In this document: piece by piece, positions 9,046-18,917 of the stretch | Numbering within the stretch: the first letter of the stretch is position 1 | Layout: each line of letters opens with the position of its first letter | Origin: Paenibacillus massiliensis 2301065 = DSM 16942 | GTDB taxonomy: Bacteria; Bacillota; Bacilli; Paenibacillales; Paenibacillaceae | Assembly (NCBI RefSeq): GCF_000377505.1 | Contig: NZ_KB898188.1 | Location: 409,088 to 473,087 of the forward strand | Direction of reading: 5' to 3' | DNA: 64,000 nt | Program-made: the position numbers and the translations under genes | The notes under the pieces: model-generated | What the model was told of the DNA's origin: nothing | Seen by the model: only the letters and a program-made list of their open reading frames with translations | Database searches by the model: none

Positions 9046-9699
9046 TTACGACCAAAGACTAATTTTGCGAAAAGGGCTGCGGCGGGATGTCAACAGCTTC
9101 ACGACAATCAGACTGTATTTGTCGAACATTCTGCTATAGACCCCTTTATCCATGAATGCAACCCCTACAAAAAAGCCTGTCACCACATCACGCCAATTGG
9201 TGTACACTGCCTGTAGGGCTTGCAGAATACGAAGCGAGTATTGCTTCTTTTCATCATCTGTCAGCCACTTCAGCCTATGACCTGCATATACATAATATAG
9301 GGAAAAGATATAATCATGGGCCGCAATGCCCGCTGGCGGCATCCGGTTCACGAATCGACTGATCATCTCGAATCTGTAGCGCTCCAGAGACCCCTCGTGC
9401 AGATCACGAATGTACTCTGCTCTGGATGCTTCGGGCACACAGGCGATCCTCAAGTAATTCTCTTCGAACTGGTGACGGAATCCCTCTCGAAGACGCCATT
9501 CAATATGCGCCTTTAGCTGCTCCGCATTTGTAACTTCCCATTGCTCTTCCATGTGCTCCTTGAGCTCGTTTTTACTTACGAACATCCGCTCTGGACTCTG
9601 GTGATAATAATCTCCGTCCGGATGGACTGAACACATTCCCACAAGAGCCCGACTACAGGCCTCCGCCAATCGGGAACCGTACTGGAGCTTTACATTCAT
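9046..9699 (-). CDS. DUF1266 family protein, copy 1
   Basis: 217 residues, start ATG at 9699 behind AAAGGAG (10-nt spacing). The C-terminal half carries the DUF1266 signature: PPAGIAAHDYIFSLYYVYAGHRLKWLTDDE, then LQAVYTNWRDVVTGFFVGVAF. No signal peptide or membrane segment, so probably cytosolic. In E. coli, DUF1266 proteins (YbeU, YbeR) are encoded next to hscC and its J-proteins; here too the gene is last in an hscC operon, 31 bp after a J-protein gene. It is a clear paralogue of the 12.2-12.9 kb gene: both have the N-terminal GSR...AC..ALVGM motif and end in SLW(S/A). Biochemical role unknown. Confidence 0.85.
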   Translation of the reverse strand: MNVKLQYGSRLAEACSRALVGMCSVHPDGDYYHQSPERMFVSKNELKEHMEEQWEVTNAEQLKAHIEWRLREGFRHQFEENYLRIACVPEASRAEYIRDLHEGSLERYRFEMISRFVNRMPPAGIAAHDYIFSLYYVYAGHRLKWLTDDEKKQYSLRILQALQAVYTNWRDVVTGFFVGVAFMDKGVYSRMFDKYSLIVVKLLTSRRSPFRKISLWS

Positions 9700-9730
9700 C
9701 GCACATTCGCTCCTTTGTAGGATTTTCCTT

Positions 9731-12178
9731 TTAAATAGTCTTATATCTATATTGCTTCCAGCGCCGATAGACCTCCATCAGCATGGAACTGATGAACAAG
9801 AAGAGAAGGATACCGAACAGCCAGCTTACCGCGCTTGGATGTCCACGTTCTGCTGCCTGCGCCTCGGCAAGGGCATCACCCTCCAGATACATATCAGCCA
9901 GTGGATGACTCTTGAAATAATTATTATTCTCTGAATGATAGCTCCACTTATCCAGCTCGAACCTGAGGGCACCGGTCGTCAGCGGGACGACTTGTCCTTC
10001 CACTGTAAAACTGGTACCTGACACAATCGACTCTGCCTGCTGAGTGCTCAGCCGAACGGGAATCGCATGCTTTCCTAGTGCACCTATCACAATTCGGTCC
10101 GCGTGCGCAGCAGATTGTCTTTGCTTCTTCAGGTCTGTCTGATCCATATACTGTGTTGCTCCATTGTCTGTGGTCACGATATATAGATCATCCAGCTTTC
10201 GTACATCCTGAAGTGTCATTCGGACGAGTGGAGCACCAGACGAATGTTCCAGCTCTGCGACACTGATCACCTCTCTATACTCCTTCTCCGTACCCGGAGT
10301 ATTCTGTAGAGAAGAGAGGTATTTCAATACAGACACACCGGTATCCGCATGAAAGGAGATAGAGAACAGAAAGGCCAGGATTCCGATGCCGATAAGCCTG
10401 GTAGCATTATTTCGAACGGATGCAAACAGGAAAAACATAAGCCGTGGAATGGAGTCTGTGTAGCCTAGACTACGCCGGGCAGACCTTCTTCTCCACCATG
10501 GAGCTTGCTGCGCCATGGCCTTGTTCACTTCATGATAGGAGAAGCACGCCTCCAGATCCTCTGGATCAAGCTCCATCAGCCTTTGATACGTCTCGCGAGC
10601 TTCAGGATATCGTCCGGTCTGCTGCTGGCATTGGCCTAGTAGATTCAGTGCTTCCCTATGATCGGGATTTCGACGAAGTATATCCGTTACAACCACTTCT
10701 GCCTCTGCTGCTTGTCCCAGCCTGATCCATATGCGTGCACGAATAAGCGCAATCTCCTCCTCAGTAGGATCAAGCTGCAAATATCTCGTGCAGTATTCCA
10801 GTATTTCTTCCTCCTGACCTGATATCTGAGCGAACCGAATGCGCAGACGCAGCAGATCCGGGTCCGCACTCAGGATGGCTTCAGCCTCCTCTAGCTTGAT
10901 ACCAGCTTGAGCTCTGCGACCGAAACGAAGAGCGTGGTACGCCTCCTCTCTCAGCTCCAGATACTGCTCCGCCAGCTCATCTTCAAGCACCGCTACACAG
11001 GAGTATCCGAGGTCAGTCTCATACATGGGATGGAAGGCATAGAGCCGTACATTCGTGTACTGCTCGGCAAATATATCAGGGTCAATCAGCATTTTTTCCT
11101 TCCAGCCGAATGCCTGATCCAGCATGCCCCACACCGAAGGCGGCACGAAATAATGCTCCTCCATAAAATCAAGTACCTCTTCAGATAGCTCCTCCTGAAT
11201 ACTTGCATTCCACATGACATCCGCACTAAGCAGTGCTGCCCAATTCTCTACCCGCACACGCTCTGCCATCGTGTAATAGATGTCCTCCAGATGCTCCATG
11301 AAGGCTTCAACAGTGTCTATATTGTCTGACTCTACGTTCTCATCAACGTCCGCCTCCAGGGTATGAGCAATGGGACTGTAACTCCTGAGATCATCAGCGC
11401 GCTCCCGTCTGTCATACTCATCGTCTTCCTCTTCATCCTGAATCGGTTCTTGATGCATGTATGCATCGGCAACTGACGCATCCGGTTCACGCTCCTGATG
11501 TCCGTCATAGCCCTCGTCTGCTGGAGCAGTATCCTCTGCATCCCCACCATTAGGTTCAGGAGAAACATAGACGTGGCGGATCAAGCGAGGAACGACCAAT
11601 TCAGCGTCCGCATCTTCACTCGTATAGTCATGCTGAGCAGTCTGCATAAGCCGAGGAACTGTGTAATCTTCGCTATGATCCTCAGCATCCGCCTCCGACT
11701 GCGATACCTCTTCAATCTCTTGATGTGGCCCTGCGAATCGCGGTACCGTCCGAGGCTGAGGCTCCGGCTCTGATTGTGAATCTGGGTCCGGGCCAGATCC
11801 TTCGCCAGCAATCTCATGTGTGGATGAGATGCCCTCCAGATGATCCTGCTCAGATACCGATGATCTTTCATCATCGGCAGTAGTTCCAACTGTCGCAGAT
11901 TCACCTGAATCATCCGCATACACTGGGTCTTCTGGGTCTCTCTTTTCCGCATCACCTTTTACGTCATCTTCGATCTCATCGTCATCCTCGTCATCCTCAA
12001 CTCCATGTTGCTGGCGCCATTTTGCTTCCTTCACAGCACGATCATAGGCTTCACGCAGCCGTTGGTACCCTTCTGGGTCATCCTCAGGATGTGTCTGCTT
12101 CAACTTGCCGGCATAAGCCCGCTTGACTGCTCGGACATCCGAGGTTGGCTCTATGCCTAGCAGCTCCCATATGTACAT
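9731..12178 (-). CDS. membrane-anchored J-domain/TPR co-chaperone, copy 1
   Basis: 815 residues, start ATG at 12178. Residues 1-55 form a J-like domain ([26 protein letters not shown], then [19 protein letters not shown]) with HPE at 30-32 instead of the canonical HPD. A long acidic low-complexity linker spans about 60-290. A conserved all-helical domain of about 120 residues follows (FMEHLEDIYYTMAERV...HYFVPPSVWGMLDQAFGW), then TPR units (HREALNLLGQCQQQTGRYPEARETYQRLMELDPED). A membrane helix lies near residue 630, an extracytoplasmic segment follows, and a second helix near the C-terminus (WLFGILLFLFISSML) precedes a basic tail. It is the likely partner of the HscC-type Hsp70 two genes upstream. 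Clients unknown. Confidence 0.85.
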   Translation of the reverse strand: MYIWELLGIEPTSDVRAVKRAYAGKLKQTHPEDDPEGYQRLREAYDRAVKEAKWRQQHGVEDDEDDDEIEDDVKGDAEKRDPEDPVYADDSGESATVGTTADDERSSVSEQDHLEGISSTHEIAGEGSGPDPDSQSEPEPQPRTVPRFAGPHQEIEEVSQSEADAEDHSEDYTVPRLMQTAQHDYTSEDADAELVVPRLIRHVYVSPEPNGGDAEDTAPADEGYDGHQEREPDASVADAYMHQEPIQDEEEDDEYDRRERADDLRSYSPIAHTLEADVDENVESDNIDTVEAFMEHLEDIYYTMAERVRVENWAALLSADVMWNASIQEELSEEVLDFMEEHYFVPPSVWGMLDQAFGWKEKMLIDPDIFAEQYTNVRLYAFHPMYETDLGYSCVAVLEDELAEQYLELREEAYHALRFGRRAQAGIKLEEAEAILSADPDLLRLRIRFAQISGQEEEILEYCTRYLQLDPTEEEIALIRARIWIRLGQAAEAEVVVTDILRRNPDHREALNLLGQCQQQTGRYPEARETYQRLMELDPEDLEACFSYHEVNKAMAQQAPWWRRRSARRSLGYTDSIPRLMFFLFASVRNNATRLIGIGILAFLFSISFHADTGVSVLKYLSSLQNTPGTEKEYREVISVAELEHSSGAPLVRMTLQDVRKLDDLYIVTTDNGATQYMDQTDLKKQRQSAAHADRIVIGALGKHAIPVRLSTQQAESIVSGTSFTVEGQVVPLTTGALRFELDKWSYHSENNNYFKSHPLADMYLEGDALAEAQAAERGHPSAVSWLFGILLFLFISSMLMEVYRRWKQYRYKTI

Positions 12179-12215
12179 CCTATATCTCCACCTCTCCAGA
12201 TGATTATTTGCAGGC

Positions 12216-12860
12216 TTACGCCCACAAGCTCATGTTGTGAATCAGGCTATACCGGGAGGTGAGCAAGTGAACATGAGGTGGATAATACCCCAAGACCCTC
12301 TTTTCCTGTGCCTTATCAAATGCATATCCAATCGTAAAAGCCAAAATCACATCGCGCCAATTCGTGTAATCAGTCCGAATCGCGGTCATAGCTTTGATAC
12401 AATAGGCCTCTCTTTGCTCCCGTGTCAGCCAGCCTAGTCTGTGGCCCCCGTAGGCTACATATATACCTCGAATATAATCATAGGCGGATATGCCTCCACT
12501 AGGCATGCGATGCAGCATTTTAAGGACTATTTCTAATCTGTAGAACTCTGTTGACATTGGAGGAACCCGCTCCATATATCCCTCTTGCTGCTGCCGCGGC
12601 ATACAAGCGAGTCGCATATACATCTGTTGATATTCTTGCCGTATCCCGGATTGGAAACATCCCTCTATATGACGTTGTATGCTGACAGTGTCCGCAATTC
12701 CCATCGCCCCAAATTCTCGAAGCAGCTCCCGTTTACTTGATATTAGCTGCATGGGATTCTGCTGATGATAGTAGCCCATAATACTAAAATCGAACATACC
12801 AACAAGAGCCTCGCTGCATGCCGCCAGTGATCTGGAGCCATGTTTAATGTCTACAATAAT
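12216..12860 (-). CDS. DUF1266 family protein, copy 2 (probable ATT start)
   Basis: About 214 residues from an ATT codon at 12860, or 193 from the first ATG at 12797. No ATG, GTG or TTG exists in frame upstream of 12797 before a stop at 12864-12866. The sequence between translates as I-I-V-D-I-K-H-G-S-R then an ACSEALVGM segment, which aligns codon for codon with the start M-N-V-K-L-Q-Y-G-S-R of copy 1. A GGGGTG ribosome site is seven bases before the ATT. DUF1266 signature: MPSGGISAYDYIRGIYVAYGGHRLGWLT and RTDYTNWRDVILAFTIGYAF. It follows the upstream J-protein stop by 17 bp, so translation is probably coupled. Function unknown. The family is firm, the exact start inferred. Confidence 0.8.
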   Translation of the reverse strand: MIVDIKHGSRSLAACSEALVGMFDFSIMGYYHQQNPMQLISSKRELLREFGAMGIADTVSIQRHIEGCFQSGIRQEYQQMYMRLACMPRQQQEGYMERVPPMSTEFYRLEIVLKMLHRMPSGGISAYDYIRGIYVAYGGHRLGWLTREQREAYCIKAMTAIRTDYTNWRDVILAFTIGYAFDKAQEKRVLGYYPPHVHLLTSRYSLIHNMSLWA

Positions 12861-12877
12861 ATGAATTCACCCCGTCT

Positions 12878-15100
12878 CTATAGGCTGTATCTGAAGCCCT
12901 TCCAGCAACAATAGCATTGCTTCAACCAACTAACGCACATAAAGAGCCAGATCAGCAGGAGCACTCGGGTGATTACGGTGTACTCTCTCAGCCAATAGAT
13001 CATGAACCCCAGCACCAGCACACCAGCAAAGACGGGTAATGTCTTGTAGACCAGACTGATCAGCAGCATTACAAACGGGTGCTTCAGCGTGCCATACAGC
13101 TTCCTCTTCAAGGTCGCTCTATGCAGCCACCCACCTTGCTTAACCAAGCCCATTTTAGCTTCACGAATGGCCATCAAGGCATCTATATCCTTATGATTCA
13201 GCCTATGGGCCTCCTCAAATGCCTGTTTGGCCTCCTCGAAGCTGTGTTGGAGCAGCTTACACTGGCCGAGCAAGTAGATTCCGTCAGGCTGATCTGGAAG
13301 CTTGAGAAGCAACTCTTTCAGCACTTGCTCTGCTTCTCCTATTCGTTCCAGCTTCAACAGCATACGTGCACGAATAAGCACACCATCCACATCTTCTGGG
13401 CAAAGCCGCAAGTACCTAATGCTATAAGTAAGCGCAGCCTCTTCTTCTCCTTTGAGCCATAGGAACTGCACCTGTATACGCAATCGATCTGGGTCATCGG
13501 CAAAAATTCGCTCAGCCTGTTCCAGCTTCTGTTCGGCCTGGGCTTGCTGTCCATTAAGCCAAGCGCGATAAGCACTTTCCCGAATAAATAAATACCTGTC
13601 TACCTGATCTGTAGGAATACGGGTCAATTGACTATATCCAAGCTCAGTTTGGTAGCCAGGATGAAAAACAGCTTCAACGAGCTTAGGGTAACGCTCCTTG
13701 AATTCATCGGGATTCAGTTCCTGCCTCGTGGACCAGTCAAAGCCCTGGTCAAGCAGCCGCCAGACAGATGGAGGCAAAAAGTAATGCTTGTTAAAGAAAT
13801 TGAGCACCCGCTCAGCCAATTCCTCCTGTTGAGACGCATCCCACATCATGTCGGACTGCAGCCATTCCGACCATACCTCTGGACAAACACGATCCGAAAA
13901 GACATTATAGATGTCCTCCATCCGCTGCAAGAACAGCTTCAGATGCATCTGTGGAACTATCCTCGTATACAGATCTCGCGCTTCTTCCAGTTTGACCTGT
14001 AACTGTAATTCTTGTGCTGTGGATTGAATACCAGCGGCATTTAAGGCTACAACTTCAGAAAGTAGCCTCTCTAGCACAGACTCTGCCTCTGCGACTCGTT
14101 CAAGCTTCAGCAGACTATGCGCCTGGGTTAACAAGATCTCCACATCATCGGGACACCGCGTGAGGTACCGCTCACAATAGAACAAGACAGCCTCTTGCTC
14201 ATTCTTCAAGAGATAGAACTGAATCTGCATCCGTTGTAAATCCGGGTCACTCGTATGATACTCTTCAGCCTGCTGAAGCAATGGCTCAGCTTCTGTGCTG
14301 AGCTTGTTGAACTGTGCTATATATTCGCTTTCCTTAATATATAAGTACCTTTTCACCTGCGTTTCACGAATTCTCGTTAGCTGCTCCAGCAAGATATAGA
14401 TTTCTTCTCGAAGTCTAAGATACGCCTCTCGCTCTTCCCCTGGAACTGGTAACAATAAAGAATAGCCCTGTTCCGTGTTGTACGTCTGCTCAAAGCCATA
14501 CTTGCTAATTTGGGAATAGCGTGCTTGGAATTCATCCGGTGAAGTCAGCATCGCATCCTTCCACCCAAAAGCATGATCCAGCAGTCGCCAGACGGGTAGA
14601 GGCAAAAAGTAATGCTCGTTGAAGAAGTCCATTACCTGCTCTGACAATTCGGCATACACGGAGTCGCTCCACAAGATATCGGAATTCAGCCATTCAGCCC
14701 ATATTTCTGGGTTAATGCGCTCGGCAAAATCTGTATAGATTTCTTGCATTCTCTGCAGAAAAGCCTCTGCCGAGCTGCTCTCCAGAGCACTGACCACGGG
14801 TACAATACCATCGTCGATGCTCATCCCTGTATGCTTGGGAGCAGTAGACTTAGACTCCGTGTCCGAGCTGGCTTCGTCCATGCTTACTGTCCTAGAGGCG
14901 TCCGCTGCTTCCTCAGGCTGCATACTCCATTTTGCTTCCTTGATTGCACGATCGTAGGCTTCTCGCAATCGCTGATACTCTTCCGGGTCATCCTCCGGAT
15001 GCGTCTGCTTCAACTTGCCGGCGTATGCCCGCTTGATTGCACGCACATCCGTTGTCGATTCAATACCGAGCAGTCTCCATACACTCACAAGAAGATACAC
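12878..15100 (-). CDS. membrane-anchored J-domain/TPR co-chaperone, copy 2
   Basis: About 740 residues. The suggested start is GTG at 15100, sharing one base with the hscC stop (TAGTG); TTG at 15115 and GTG at 15088 are alternatives, the last aligning best with copy 1. A J-like domain ([45 protein letters not shown]) again has HPE for HPD. The middle region is internally duplicated: a unit of helical domain plus TPR occurs twice ([21 protein letters not shown]... and [21 protein letters not shown]...), whereas copy 1 has one. The C-terminus has two or three membrane helices ([39 protein letters not shown]). It is directly downstream of and coupled to the Hsp70 gene. Confidence 0.85.
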   Translation of the reverse strand: MYLLVSVWRLLGIESTTDVRAIKRAYAGKLKQTHPEDDPEEYQRLREAYDRAIKEAKWSMQPEEAADASRTVSMDEASSDTESKSTAPKHTGMSIDDGIVPVVSALESSSAEAFLQRMQEIYTDFAERINPEIWAEWLNSDILWSDSVYAELSEQVMDFFNEHYFLPLPVWRLLDHAFGWKDAMLTSPDEFQARYSQISKYGFEQTYNTEQGYSLLLPVPGEEREAYLRLREEIYILLEQLTRIRETQVKRYLYIKESEYIAQFNKLSTEAEPLLQQAEEYHTSDPDLQRMQIQFYLLKNEQEAVLFYCERYLTRCPDDVEILLTQAHSLLKLERVAEAESVLERLLSEVVALNAAGIQSTAQELQLQVKLEEARDLYTRIVPQMHLKLFLQRMEDIYNVFSDRVCPEVWSEWLQSDMMWDASQQEELAERVLNFFNKHYFLPPSVWRLLDQGFDWSTRQELNPDEFKERYPKLVEAVFHPGYQTELGYSQLTRIPTDQVDRYLFIRESAYRAWLNGQQAQAEQKLEQAERIFADDPDRLRIQVQFLWLKGEEEAALTYSIRYLRLCPEDVDGVLIRARMLLKLERIGEAEQVLKELLLKLPDQPDGIYLLGQCKLLQHSFEEAKQAFEEAHRLNHKDIDALMAIREAKMGLVKQGGWLHRATLKRKLYGTLKHPFVMLLISLVYKTLPVFAGVLVLGFMIYWLREYTVITRVLLLIWLFMCVSWLKQCYCCWKGFRYSL

Positions 15101-16800
15101 TAGAAATCCATCCAACGCTCAAGATGATCGAGCTGTTTCTTGAGTGTCGCTGCCGCCTTTTTGATCTCTGCATCATTTTGCGTATGAATCAACGCTTCAA
15201 ACTGCTCCATCAGGAAAGCAATCTCACCACGCTTCTCTCCCAGAGCCTCCTCGTACAAGCGCTCTCCACGCGCCAGCAGCAGACGATTCTCCGCCCGATC
15301 CCGCGGATGAATCTTAATATCCTTGAGTAGTTTGAGACGCTCCTCAATCTCCTCAGGAGTCATATGTCCAGGATTCTTCTCGATAACAAGCTTCTTCACC
15401 TTGCCTGTGCTGACCGTAGTGACTTCGACCTCCAGAATACCGTTGATATCATAGGTGAAGCGTACATCAATCGCCTGTTCGCCTGCCTTGTCCGTGGGTA
15501 CTCCGACAGTCATTTCGCCAATTTTGATGTTATTCTCGACCCGGCGGCTCTCGCCTTGATAGATGCTGATCTCGATTTCCTTCTGCTGATCATGCAACGT
15601 GACATAGGTCTCTACACGACTGACTGGAATAGCTGTATTACGCTCGATGATCGGTGAGAAATGTCCGTGATCCAGGTGATCCCCCTTCATTCGCTTCGTC
15701 GTGTCAATACCGAGTGTGAACGGGCACACATCTGTAAGAATTACTTCCTTCAGCATCTCATTACGTTCCTTGAGTGCTACCTGTATGGCAGCCCCCATAG
15801 CTACGGCTTCATCAGGATTGATCTGAGTATAAGGGAGCTTGCCGAACATCTTGCTAACGACTGAACGAACAGTCGGCATCCGTGTCGCCCCACCGATCAT
15901 GATGACCGCATCCAGATCATCCGGTGTAAGGGAGGCATCGCGAAGCGCACGTTCCAATGGATGTCGCAGGCGCAGAATCAATTGAGACACGATCTTGTCG
16001 AAATCCGTCCGACTGACACTAATCTGATACTCCTGACCGGCGTGCAGGAAGCTCATCTCCCCGGCTGTTCCACTGCTGATCCCCCGCTTGCATAGCTCCG
16101 CCTGCTTGAAGAGGGCCGTTCGTCCTTTCTCGTCCATCTCCTGATAATCAATACCGACCTTCTCTACAAAATAGGACACCAATAGCTGCGTAAAGTCCTC
16201 ACCGCCCAGATAGTTATCACCTGCGATGGACTTCACTTCCATGACGCCATCAAAGAACTCCAGAATGGAGACATCAAAAGTCCCTCCCCCGAGGTCGAAT
16301 ACGAGGAAGGTAGTATCGGAATCCCGCATATGCAGTCCATATGAGATCGCTGCAGCGGTTGGCTCACTTATTAGCCGTTCTACCTTCAGGCCTGCAAATT
16401 CGGCAGCCCGCATGGTCGCTTTGCGCTGGCTATCGTTAAAATAGGCGGGGACACTAATCACCGCTTCATGTACTTGCTGTCCAAGAAAGGCTTCGGCATC
16501 AGCTTTGAGGGATTGAAGTATGAACGAGGACAGCTCTTCGGGTGAGAAAGAGTGACTCCCCAGCTTGTAACGTTTCTCAGTCCCCATATAGCGCTTAAAG
16601 GTAGAGACCGTCACATGCGGATGAGTAATCAATCGCTCCTTGGCAATGGTGCCGACCAGAATCTCTCCATTATTATCTACGCTCACCACTGAAGGGGTTA
16701 ACCGCTCATCCAAGGCGTTCGGGATGATCTTCGGCCCCTCCTCGGTCCAATAGGCCACAAGACTATTCGTGGTACCCAAATCAATACCTATCATTGTCAT
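15100..16800 (-). CDS. hscC: Hsp70-family chaperone, HscC type
   Basis: A 566-residue DnaK relative. The start is ATG at 16800 behind AAAGGTGAT. ATPase motifs: [15 protein letters not shown] (residues 4-18), [70 protein letters not shown]. The substrate-binding half has the HscC-like start [10 protein letters not shown] and [27 protein letters not shown]. It lacks the long C-terminal lid and EEVD-like tail of housekeeping DnaK, which fits the roughly 556-residue HscC. First gene of the operon; two J-proteins and two DUF1266 proteins follow. A specialised chaperone, not the general stress DnaK; no CIRCE element is seen upstream. Confidence 0.9.
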   Translation of the reverse strand: MTMIGIDLGTTNSLVAYWTEEGPKIIPNALDERLTPSVVSVDNNGEILVGTIAKERLITHPHVTVSTFKRYMGTEKRYKLGSHSFSPEELSSFILQSLKADAEAFLGQQVHEAVISVPAYFNDSQRKATMRAAEFAGLKVERLISEPTAAAISYGLHMRDSDTTFLVFDLGGGTFDVSILEFFDGVMEVKSIAGDNYLGGEDFTQLLVSYFVEKVGIDYQEMDEKGRTALFKQAELCKRGISSGTAGEMSFLHAGQEYQISVSRTDFDKIVSQLILRLRHPLERALRDASLTPDDLDAVIMIGGATRMPTVRSVVSKMFGKLPYTQINPDEAVAMGAAIQVALKERNEMLKEVILTDVCPFTLGIDTTKRMKGDHLDHGHFSPIIERNTAIPVSRVETYVTLHDQQKEIEISIYQGESRRVENNIKIGEMTVGVPTDKAGEQAIDVRFTYDINGILEVEVTTVSTGKVKKLVIEKNPGHMTPEEIEERLKLLKDIKIHPRDRAENRLLLARGERLYEEALGEKRGEIAFLMEQFEALIHTQNDAEIKKAAATLKKQLDHLERWMDF

Positions 16801-16980
16801 ACCATATCACCTTTTCTCTAGTTGAATCATATAATTTTACAGCATTGGAATAAGACTACTCTAGAGTATAAAGTTCGGATTCTACTATACTGCCTCTACG
16901 TAATTATGTAAGCATATCTGCATCTATAGGTCCTGTATGAATCAGCAACCCACATGACGACAGCTTTCCAATCAACGCAA

Positions 16981-17024
16981 AAAAAAGCCCCGCATTTCAG
17001 CACATGCTGATGCGAGGGCTTTTT
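16981..17024. terminator. terminator separating RDD genes from hscC
   Basis: AAAAAGCCC and GGGCTTTTT form the outer stem, with GCAT/ATGC inside it and a CAGCACATGCTG loop region. Long A- and T-runs on both sides make it work for either strand. It isolates the upstream RDD genes from the hscC promoter region. Confidence 0.82.
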
Positions 17025-17064
17025 GAACAATAACCGATCCGAACACTTCATTCTATCGTAGGCC

Positions 17065-17655
17065 TTAACGGAAGGAACCGGGATCTGGGTAAGTGGGTTG
17101 TGGAGCCAATCCCATCTGTGGCGCCAATCCCTCAGCGGCCTCCATTTGTTGCATTTTCTTCGTATACTCCAATACATTCTTGTTCACCACATAGGTGCGA
17201 GCGATCATATCATGAAGCGCCTGCTTGTGCTGAGTGAAGCCTGCCATAATATGCCCGACTCCCAGCGTTGCCACTGTAACCAGTCGACACCAATAGCGAA
17301 CACTAGCCTGGCCAAAGGTCAGCGGATTCATCCCTTCATCCACAACCACAATCCCCAGCGCCATTTTCCCTACGGTTCCTTGAACCTTAGACGACTCCAT
17401 CAAGGCGTAATAGAGCCATACCCCTAAGCTTAATGGAATCGCAGCAAGAAAAGGGAGCATCATACTGAAAAAAACCAGGAGCGCACTTACAGCCCCGGGG
17501 TCTTCACCATCAATAGCCATAGCTAGCCCTACGGGTATAATCGACAGCGGAATAAGTATAATTGAAATAATCATGCCAATTATAGAACTTGCAGTACCAA
17601 TAATAAAAGAATCAATAACATAAGCTCCTAGTCGTTTCCAAAAACCTGCATGCAT
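17065..17655 (-). CDS. RDD family membrane protein, copy 1
   Basis: 196 residues, start ATG at 17655 behind GGAGGTATGAGCA. It has the RDD signature (FWKRLGAYVIDSFIIG with the Arg and Asp, then WLYYALMESSKVQGTVGKMALGIVVVDEG). There are three to four membrane helices (about 12-45, 60-85 and a weaker one near 130). The C-terminus after the last helix is soluble and Pro/Gln rich (GLAPQMGLAPQPTYPDPG). Some RDD proteins have been linked to ion transport, but no function is assigned here. It follows a close paralogue by 73 bp on the same strand and ends before a strong terminator. Confidence 0.85.
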   Translation of the reverse strand: MHAGFWKRLGAYVIDSFIIGTASSIIGMIISIILIPLSIIPVGLAMAIDGEDPGAVSALLVFFSMMLPFLAAIPLSLGVWLYYALMESSKVQGTVGKMALGIVVVDEGMNPLTFGQASVRYWCRLVTVATLGVGHIMAGFTQHKQALHDMIARTYVVNKNVLEYTKKMQQMEAAEGLAPQMGLAPQPTYPDPGSFR

Positions 17656-17728
17656 TGCTCATACCTCCAGCATTCAATGATGTAGTCGTGTTATCAGTAT
17701 AGCGCCATAGCACCGTAAAAGAGCCCCA

Positions 17729-18289
17729 TTAGTCCAGATGCTCCGAGCCTCCAGGAGATGCTTCCATTGATGAAGATGCCTCCATCTGCTTGGCATACGC
17801 CAGTACATTCTTGTTCACTACGTACGTATGGGCGATCATATCATGAAGCGCCTGCTTATGCGTAGTGAAGCCTGCCATAATGTATCCGATCCCTAAGGTA
17901 AGTAAAGACACGAACTGACTCCAGAAGCGGGCGCTAGCTTGGCCAAAGCTAACTGGCTTCATTTCTGCATCCACCACCACGATGCCCAAGGCCATTTTTC
18001 CTACCGTCCCCTGCACCTTGGACGACTCCATCAGGACATAATACAGCCATACCGAGGCGACATTCGCCACAGAGGATAGTAAAATAAGTATGACCATCAT
18101 AAAGACGCCAATCATATCAGACTCTGTTGATCCTAGCTTTTCTAATGATGCAACAATAAGACCTATCATCCCTAGAAACAAAGGGCTCAGGACAAGCATG
18201 AATCCTAACACCGCCACAGTGCCTCCAAAATATATGATGATGAAATCTATCACATAGGCTCCTAGCCGTTTCCAAAATCCTGCATACAT
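17729..18289 (-). CDS. RDD family membrane protein, copy 2
   Basis: 186 residues. The start is ATG at 18289 behind GGAGGTAATTGAA; a start six codons earlier lacks a ribosome site. RDD signature: FWKRLGAYVIDFIIIYFGG and WLYYVLMESSKVQGTVGKMALGIVVVDAE. About 60 per cent identical by eye to copy 1, with the conserved segment TTHKQALHDMIAHTYVVNKNVLAYAKQMEA. Three to four membrane helices. The pair is a recent tandem duplication, and a decayed third copy lies just upstream. Role unknown. Confidence 0.85.
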   Translation of the reverse strand: MYAGFWKRLGAYVIDFIIIYFGGTVAVLGFMLVLSPLFLGMIGLIVASLEKLGSTESDMIGVFMMVILILLSSVANVASVWLYYVLMESSKVQGTVGKMALGIVVVDAEMKPVSFGQASARFWSQFVSLLTLGIGYIMAGFTTHKQALHDMIAHTYVVNKNVLAYAKQMEASSSMEASPGGSEHLD

Positions 18290-18442
18290 TTCAATTACCT
18301 CCGGCATTCAATACGGGCTACCGTTCTGTACAACCACATGAAAAACGCTTCAAACACCTTCACCTTGATGTCAGGTCCATACCGACTTACTGGCGAAATC
18401 TGTCACATTGACTAATATAGTAGATTTAGCACAAAAAGAAAA

Positions 18443-18476
18443 GGTAGCTTTATCCAATCATTGGAATCAAGCTACC
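18443..18476 (-). terminator. minus-strand hairpin downstream of the RDD remnant
   Basis: GGTAGCTT (18443-18450) pairs with AAGCTACC (18469-18476), with a secondary TCCAAT/ATTGGA stem inside. The minus-strand tail is U-rich (CTTTTCTTTTTG). It lies just after the stop of the decayed RDD copy. A similar imperfect hairpin lies at 18692-18737. Confidence 0.6.
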
Positions 18477-18488
18477 CTTGCCTATAGA

Positions 18489-18690
18489 TTATTTGTCATG
18501 CTCCCCGTACACGAAAGCAGCCACAATCTTACAATGCCTGCCTGAAGCATAGTAGAGCCATATAGAGGATACTATCACGGTCACAATCCTGAACAGGCGT
18601 GTCCTTGTGTGTCAAATAAAATAACAGCAACGACTATGATATCAACACAAGAGGCAACCAATCTTTTCTAAAAAAACTGCCTACAAATAT
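18489..18690 (-). pseudogene. decayed third RDD-domain gene
   Basis: The minus strand retains two blocks of RDD coding sequence in different frames. Near 18630-18680 it reads KRLVASCVDIIVVAVILF, matching the WKRLGAYVIDFIIIYF start of the intact copies; the Trp codon before KRL is TAG. Near 18489-18585 it reads IVSSIWLYYASGRHCKIV and ends HDK-stop, matching VASVWLYYVLMESSKV. The stop codon, a frameshift and a missing C-terminal half show it is dead. It lies 200 bp upstream of the intact pair, so the locus once had three tandem copies. Recognition is by eye only. Confidence 0.55.
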
Positions 18691-18917
18691 ACAGGCACCA
18701 TTTTCCATAATATCGGAATTAATGGTACCTTTACCTGTAGATCCAGTTGCATACAATTACGTTGCATGTGCTAAGCAGGGAATCTTATTGTTTTGGTTAT
18801 TATTTTACTGTGCAGCTCACGGCTAGAATTGGTCATGTAAGCTCTGGGCTAACATGGGTCATGGTCGGAGCTATGGTTCATACTCAGCTAAATGTTCATA
18901 CTAGGCAATGCTTATCA

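Noticed and set aside
16801..16980. CIRCE element upstream of the Hsp70 gene
   Set aside because: No TTAGCACTC-N9-GAGTGCTAA or near match; the gene does not look HrcA-controlled.
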